64,000 nt of DNA from NCBI GenBank assembly GCA_020809705.1, contig CP085825.1, forward strand, positions 5,146,001 to 5,210,000. Direction: 5' to 3'. Positions within the stretch are counted from its first letter, which is position 1, and the number at the start of each line of letters is the position of its first letter. Position numbers and translations under genes: made by a program. This DNA is from Calonectria ilicicola. Taxonomy: Eukaryota; Ascomycota; Sordariomycetes; Hypocreales; Nectriaceae. This document shows positions 56,866-64,000 of the stretch, piece after piece. A model generated the notes under the pieces. It did no database searches. It worked only from the letters and a program-made list of their open reading frames with translations, and was not told the DNA's origin.

Positions 56866-58256
56866 TCTTTGAATTCTTCTTTGGTTTTTGCCCTGCGATG
56901 CTTGATCTTTTTTTCTTCTTCTTTTTGCCCTAGACGGTTCTATATTTGGCCCCAGAGGCCCTTACCATAGAGACGAAATATGCAAACTAATAGCGACCTC
57001 GTACTGGTCATCCTCTCGCTGAGATCTTAGTTACCATAGACTAGACTAATTAAATTTTCCATAGCGATCAATTTTGAATTTGAAATCTCAGTTGGCCTTT
57101 CATAAAGTGACGATGACTGCTGGAGGAAGTGATGGAAACACAGAAATACCCCATGAACATGTTGGTTATTTATTTAATGATAGATGAATCACCAAAGAGA
57201 AGCAGCCTCCGGTCTATGCGTCAATCAATCCTCTCAGCCACGCTGGTTGTGAATGCTTCTAAAGTGTTTACAGCATGCATTTCCGCAGTAAGCCCAATAA
57301 CCGGGAGCACGGGTACGGCTGAATACCAACATACGAACATAGGAGCCAAATATTTTCAGCCACTGTTTCCGGGTAATGCAAAATGCAATGGCACCTTCGA
57401 CAGGCTCTGCGCTAGCGGATCCCGTGGGTACCTTTACACCCGAGATTGGTCGGTTCCGAGTCCTGCCTTGGTTTCCGATTGGGCTTATTTGACCCTGTTG
57501 GTTGAGTGACCCAAGTGAAATTAGAGGGGCGTTTGGGCTAAGATATGAGACAGTGATGCATACCAACTCGAGGCCAAGTTACAGGAAGAGAGGGGGGCTG
57601 GAGCAAGCTGATGGGCCTAATAAGAACAAAAAGCTTCCTGGTGCCTGTTACCCTTGGGAAAGGGTGCAGAGCCTAGATATGGCACAGCTGAGCAAGAAGT
57701 CATCTGAAACTACCCAAACTTCAAGAAATTATTTCGTGAATTATTCTAGGGATACCAGTAACACATTTGCAACGAACAGCAGCAATACACTTAACAATTA
57801 ACGACGGACCATTGCGGCTCTGCCAGCATCAAGTATCCCAACATTGAAGTTGCAGAGTATGAGATGGTATTTTGGTATAAAAGTTTTTAGAATGGGGCTG
57901 GTTTATTTGATCAAATCCGATTGGGATGCGCTCAATAAGTCGGCCCAAGTGATGCCTGAAGTGTAAGAGAAAACCGAATTCGAGATGTAAAGGACTAGCC
58001 CGAAAGATATCCCCAGTGAGATTTTTATTTGTGCAAATTATGGTGTGAATCGGACATTGAATTGATTTATTTTATTTATCGCTCGTTTATCACTTTATAA
58101 ATATTCACTTGTTACCCATTGCTCGATGCTGCTCCATTTCTTGGTTCGCTTCCACGAGCTGAAATCCATCCTTGTAACGCTGCTCCGTCTCTAGTGTTAT
58201 ATACGTTCTGTATAATATGAGACTCCATTCATTTAATTTTTTGAAACTATACAAGT
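56866..58256. other. Convergent gap of about 1.4 kb
   Basis: Between the tyrosinase and the first dehydrogenase gene. A 126-codon frame at 57129-57509 (plus) and a 99-codon frame at 57502-57801 (plus) lack motifs. AT-rich near 58000-58250. Probably 3' regions plus unannotated sequence. Confidence 0.45.
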
Positions 58257-59338
<1,082 letters not shown>

Positions 59339-60489
59339 TTTGATGATTTTGACAATATACTAAGAATGGGAAGCAAAAGTTCCGAAGCAATTGGGGATGA
59401 GAAGTAGCGAAATAAATGGAAACGCTACAGAGGAGATTTTACCGAGGAGATATAAGTGCAATAACGTCGATTAGAATCCCCGTTTGCAGTAACTTGGATA
59501 CAAGACCATTCTACACTCACGCCCATCTCATCGCATCGCCCACTCACATGCCATATGTCATAGCAAGTCTCCCCCCATTCACCCGAGTTAGGTAACTCCG
59601 GCTCGAGCTTGGCGAACCAGCGGACACCGCATGTTTAGGAGAGGATCCGCACTAGCTCCAGGCGGAACAAGATCCGGCCTGTCAGGAAGGGAGAAACAGT
59701 GGCTAGCAAGAGCTGGAGCGGATACCAACGAATGCGTCGAGCCTAGAGTGGTGCGCCAGTGAGACGCGGGCTGGTCGCGGAAGCTGTACGGTTGCATGTT
59801 ACAGTGGAGAAGGGCCTGTTCGCGAGAGACCGCCGTTTCGCTCCGTTCCCGAAGTGACGTGATATGACGAAGGGTGGGAGGGATGCCGTCAATCTATGCA
59901 AGCCGACGACGACTTTGAATGTCTGGTAGATATGCTGGGATGATTGTGGTTACAGAATCCCTGTCTCGGAGATAGATGCAGCAGCCGTGGGCGAATAAAA
60001 AGAAGCTACAAAAAAAAGAGACTTCGTCATCAGAGTGCTGACAGAACGGGCTGCAACTTTTCCCTCCTGTCTCCCGTCTGTAACGGTACTGTATCCGCAC
60101 CCTAAAAAGTACAACGACGACGACTCAGTTAACTGGCGCTGTCCCTGGAGATCGCTTGGAGGCGCCACCTCCGCGCGTCAACCGCCAACCAGCCCCAGAA
60201 TGCGTTATCGCGGGGCAGTGATGTCACTGGTTGGTGGGGTCACCAAGCTGATCCCCCGCCTGAGCTTTGCGTTGGTATGAGAATGGTCGGAGTGGGGTAA
60301 ACGAGCTATTGCATTGCGATTATTTCTCTCGTAGTGGTGTGCGGTTAGTTAGCTAGTTCTGTTTGAGAGCTTCGCAGGATCTAATCAGGCCACAATTCGT
60401 GCCTGCTGCATACAGTCTCTCGCCAACTTGTCGTGGGGGAGGGACGCTCGGTAACATCATCCTTCGCTCTAGCTCACATTGTCCACAAC
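59339..60489. other. Divergent promoter region of two dehydrogenases
   Basis: About 1.15 kb. Nothing protein-like. It contains an A-rich stretch near 60008-60020, and a moderately pyrimidine-rich segment before the right ATG. Confidence 0.5.
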
Positions 60490-61466
60490 ATGGCCACCCT
60501 CACCGCTCGACCGTACGAGTCTAAGCTCGGTATTGTTACCGGCGGTTCAAGAGGTATCATCGTCCACTTCCCTTGACGTTTACGAAAACCCACGCCTGAC
60601 ACTGTCCTCAAGGAATCGGCGCTGCTGTTGCTGCCCGCCTCGCCGCCAAAGGTTGCAACCTCCTCATAGTCTACACCTCCGACTCTTCGACCGAACCAAC
60701 TCAACTCCTTTGCAAAGAATTTACCGCAACCCACAATATACAATGTTCCTCCATGCAAGCTGACCTCGGTAATCCAACCGAAGCTTCGCCCAAGGTGGTC
60801 GAGGCTGCCCGTGCCCTCTTCTCTAGCTACAAGCCGGATGAAAAGCTTCAGATTGACATTCTCATTAACAACGCCGGAGTCGCTTCTAACCAACATCTAA
60901 ATGATCCCAAGCACGGTCCTATCCAAGAGACGGAGTTTAATCGAGTCTACACAGTTAATGTCTTGGCTCCACTCTTGCTCACCCAAGCCATTGCTCCTTA
61001 CTTGCCCACGAACCGTTCGGGCCGAATTGTGAACGTTTCCAGCGTCTCATCGTCGATCGGTTATCAGGGACAGTCTGTCTATGCCGGTAGCAAAGCTGCT
61101 ATCGAGGCCATGACCAGAACCTGGAGCCGGGAGTTGGCCGACCGTGCCACCGTTAACGCCGTCAACCCAGGGCCCGCGTGGAGCGACATGTATGCTGCGG
61201 TTGGTCAAACCTTCTGGGATATCAATCAGCCTTATGTGGATGCTGCCCCCCTGGCAAAATATGACGGCGAGGCCGAAGTTCTGGAAAAAGCTGGGTCGGA
61301 TGCGGAACGTTTTGACAAGATTGTTCGGGAGTCAATGGGCAGCCGACGGCCGGGATTTACAAGTGAAATTGCCGGCACCATCGACATGCTGTGCTCTGAG
61401 GAGAGTGGGTGGACAACTGGGAGTGTCATCTGCGCCAACGGTGGGATGAAGATGTCGATTGCTTAA
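60490..61466 (+). CDS. Short-chain dehydrogenase/reductase
   Basis: Exon 1 60490-60553 (MATLTARPYESKLGIVTGGS), intron 60554-60612 (59 nt, GTATCA...CTCAAG), exon 2 60613-61466; 305 aa. Seen: TGGSRGIG, the glycine-rich cofactor motif that the intron splits at the second Gly; ILINNAGVAS; NVSSVSSSIGY with the catalytic Ser; VYAGSKAAIEAM (Y-x3-K); NAVNPGPAWSDMY; a C-terminal TTGSVICANGGMKMS. Classical SDR, likely NADP(H)-dependent. Similar fungal proteins are annotated as 3-oxoacyl-ACP reductase-like or versicolorin-reductase-like enzymes. The substrate cannot be set from sequence. Confidence 0.92.
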
Positions 61467-64000
61467 AAATACAACTTTAATTGGATTTAGCAAAGCTGAT
61501 CCCTGGCTTGCCCCCCGTCAAAGACAAATGCCCCAAAATTCCGCTTGGCGTTGGAGAAACACGATACCTCGCGACATGCTTGGCTGTCGCAGGTTAAATC
61601 ATGATTGTCTAGGAGAGTTTGATCGATGGGTACACCGGCGTTGCATAGTTCCCGTGCCCACCTTTCACAAACAAGTCGCCTTCACACGCAGATGTCAGAA
61701 AATATGACACACAATACCACACGCATCACGTGTAGGAGCCTGGATTAAATGAGGGAAAGTAAGTCATTTGGGTGAGCTGACTCTAAAACCTTTTTTTCTT
61801 TTTCGTGGGGTTTACTTTCCGCCGTGGGCTCGCTCGTGTTCTTCATTCACCCATCCATCTCTGTTTCACATGCAAGAACAAAAGGTTAGGCTCGTAGGAC
61901 TCTTCTTTCTCGAGAGGTTTCGAGGACAAAGCTAAAGGTGATACCCATGCCTGCGTGGTACCGATGCACCGAGTGGCAAGTGTCTGTCGAAGCCGAGAAC
62001 TCCCGTGCCTCGATAGCATTGGGTAACGAGAGCCCACCATAAATGCCGTGCAACTAACCGTAGTGATAGGCGTCTTTTTGTATGCCGTCAGGTTGATGCC
62101 CAAATCGGGTTTCGACACAAGGCTAAACGGTCAATTTAGTCACGCCGAAGCTAGGTCTGATGTAGGCAATACTTACCTGTTCATTGATATTAAATTTTTT
62201 TCTCAACCCGCGTACTCAACCGCGCAGACAGCATAAGCTTATCCCCTCGATGAGTGAATCATCCCAATCCGGGCAATAGATGCCGTCGTGCAGAACGAGC
62301 ACCGCAATCAAACTTTAGTTTGTTAAGCTTTTGCCTGTGGCCTCCGGTGCCAGCCTTTATGGAGCATCAATCAACCCGGCGGAAGCGTGGGGCCGATGAG
62401 CTAGCCCTGTTCCCGACGATGATTGCTTGGCAGCCAAGGGTGGGATGGAGTGCTTCACATTGCGCCAGGCCCATTGAGATGACGATCATGTAATCGCAGT
62501 GGCAGTGGCTGTGATAGTGACAGTAATAGTTGTCGTATTGCATAGTCTGGGATTAGGTAACATGGACCCGCGCGCGAACGTCGTCAGCTCACCCATGCTG
62601 GCTCCGCCCCCTTCAGTCAACATGTGCTATGATTCGATACAACATCATTTCCACAACCCACAATCGAAGCTTGATGCGCCTATCCCTCTCAAACACCCCT
62701 TTGCGCTCTGCCCAGAGGCATCTTGCAGCACTTTTCCCCCCTTCGGATGTGATATGCCCCCGGGCTCACTCACCCCGACCTCGCCCCGTTTCCCGTGTGT
62801 CCGCCTTGCACGGGCCAGTTAGACAGACGAGTCACACAAAATGCATGCAATCTATCCAATTGTCAGAGCAAGGCTACCTGCAGATGGTGACATGGCACAG
62901 CAGATGTCCATTAAGCTCATGAAACGCTGGCTGCAAAGAAAAAAACCTGTCATTGCCACCCGCTGCAAGTATCGAAAGGCGCCGTGTCCGATAAAGTGAA
63001 TGAGTGCTACCATGCCAGCATGCAGACACCCGTTTCCACCTCGCTTTTGAATAGGCGTGCAAGACACGCCTACACCTGGTGGGATATAAAAGCCTTGATT
63101 ACATATCATCACTCAAGTATCCTCAACATGTTGGTTTTTTTAAACCCATTGGGTACGGATCAGCCAATGATATTCAACTTTATTGGGGCTCGGTCTTGGC
63201 CGAATAACACAATGATTCGATACTTGGCACTCTCCGCCTCCATCTTGGCTTTTCATATAGCCGAATATCCCAGTTGTGACTCGCCTTGGCAATCATATCA
63301 AGTGCAGCAAATCCTACCGTAGCGGGTATTCCCCAGATGAAACTCCAATGGCCGTTTCCCTTCCCCTTCATCACTGCGCTTGTTACTCGTTGTCCTTGTT
63401 AAGTTTAATCGTCTTGTCTCGGAACCGACTTGTGACACGCTTCCATCGTGTTATCAGCCGCTACAGTTCACCAACGCCCACGGTACCAAAGAAACGGGCT
63501 GGCGGTGGAGAAGGCCTGCTAACTCGGCTTCAAGCCACCACCCCTGCACCATCCTATCCTTGACTTCCCATGTGCATCAACCGCGGTTTTCGGAAGGCGT
63601 CTGCCGGCATAGACTTCAACGGTGCTCCTTGCACGCACGTTGGACCAAGCGAAAACCCAAAACGAACAAGATTTGCACCGGAATTTCCAATCAACACTAT
63701 AGCCCAGGAAGTATACGAATCAACGCTCCCAAGCGCCCCCATGGGTGGATGCAGGACTATGGCATCGAGGCTCCATGATCCTTGGCACCGCCACGGAGGG
63801 TGACGCAGTAGATAAAAGATGTTGCGAATCCCGCACTATACTCGACTACATTTCCTTGCGTTACGACCACTGATGACTGTTGCACACCAGGTGTCAAGAA
63901 AAGAAAAAATCACACAGTGACAGTACTTTTACTGCTGTGTTGTCTTGTCTTCTGGTGTACAGCTCATCATCACTGGTTCAAGTTCTCGCCGACCCTCCCT
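61467..64000. other. Right-end gap, about 2.5 kb, no convincing gene
   Basis: No frame over 140 codons and none with family motifs. A good donor-like AACAG|GTAAGT on the minus strand at about 62178 stands out, but no exon around it can be supported. The right edge may hold the promoter of a gene outside the window. Confidence 0.4.

Noticed and set aside
57129..57801. Two short plus-strand frames after the tyrosinase gene
   Set aside because: No motif; probably 3' flanking sequence.
61843..62180. Possible decayed gene on the minus strand with a good donor at about 62178
   Set aside because: One frame vaguely recalls a metallopeptidase tail (ITFSFVLETSRE), but it has a stop and no catalytic residues; too weak.

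Overview
The window looks like nuclear DNA of a filamentous ascomycete (Pezizomycotina). The genes are single or multi-exon, with short introns of about 50-160 nt that carry GTAAGT/GTGAGT-type donors and YAG or AAG acceptors. The gene families are typical of such fungi: Zn2Cys6 regulator, PTH11/rhodopsin-type receptor, RTA1-like protein, secreted tyrosinase, F-box proteins and short-chain dehydrogenases. Sordariomycetes, perhaps Hypocreales, is my best guess from overall gene style; it cannot be proved by eye. Eighteen protein-coding genes can be supported, about one per 3.5 kb, separated by long leaders and gaps.

Left third (1-21 kb): the 3' part of a leucine-rich-repeat protein (Mhp1-like, minus, running off the left edge) is followed by a 3 kb gap. 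Then comes ribosomal protein uL18/Rpl5 (minus), divergent from a HAD-family hydrolase (plus); their shared promoter holds a telobox-like AACCCTAA site and a cluster of GATA sites. Next are a T5orf172/GIY-YIG-like nuclease-fold protein (plus) and, convergent to it, a Zn2Cys6 transcription factor (minus). That regulator is interrupted by an in-frame TGA inside an otherwise continuous domain. An SP-RING (MIZ) SUMO-ligase-type protein (minus) follows.

Middle (21-43 kb): a Boi-type SH3-SAM-PH polarity scaffold (plus), an FHA-plus-forkhead transcription factor with AT-hooks (minus), a MOT1-type molybdate transporter (minus) and an F-box protein with a Gln/His tract (plus). A gap of about 5 kb leads to a tiny one-helix membrane protein (plus) and a Tgl2-type mitochondrial lipase (minus).

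Right third (43-64 kb): an alpha-arrestin with PPxY motif (minus), an RTA1-like membrane protein (plus), a rhodopsin/PTH11-like receptor (minus), a 486-bp AT-rich inverted-repeat element (MITE) flanked by TA, a secreted tyrosinase (plus), and two divergent short-chain dehydrogenases. The final 2.5 kb shows no convincing gene.

Housekeeping and signalling genes dominate the left and centre. The right end (RTA1, receptor, MITE, tyrosinase, two reductases) has a more accessory character, but no biosynthetic backbone enzyme is present, so a metabolite cluster is not established. I did not find a clear new system. The most unusual items are the interrupted regulator, the MITE, the bidirectional Rpl5 promoter, and the 14-nt micro-exon that splits the tyrosinase copper-A motif.
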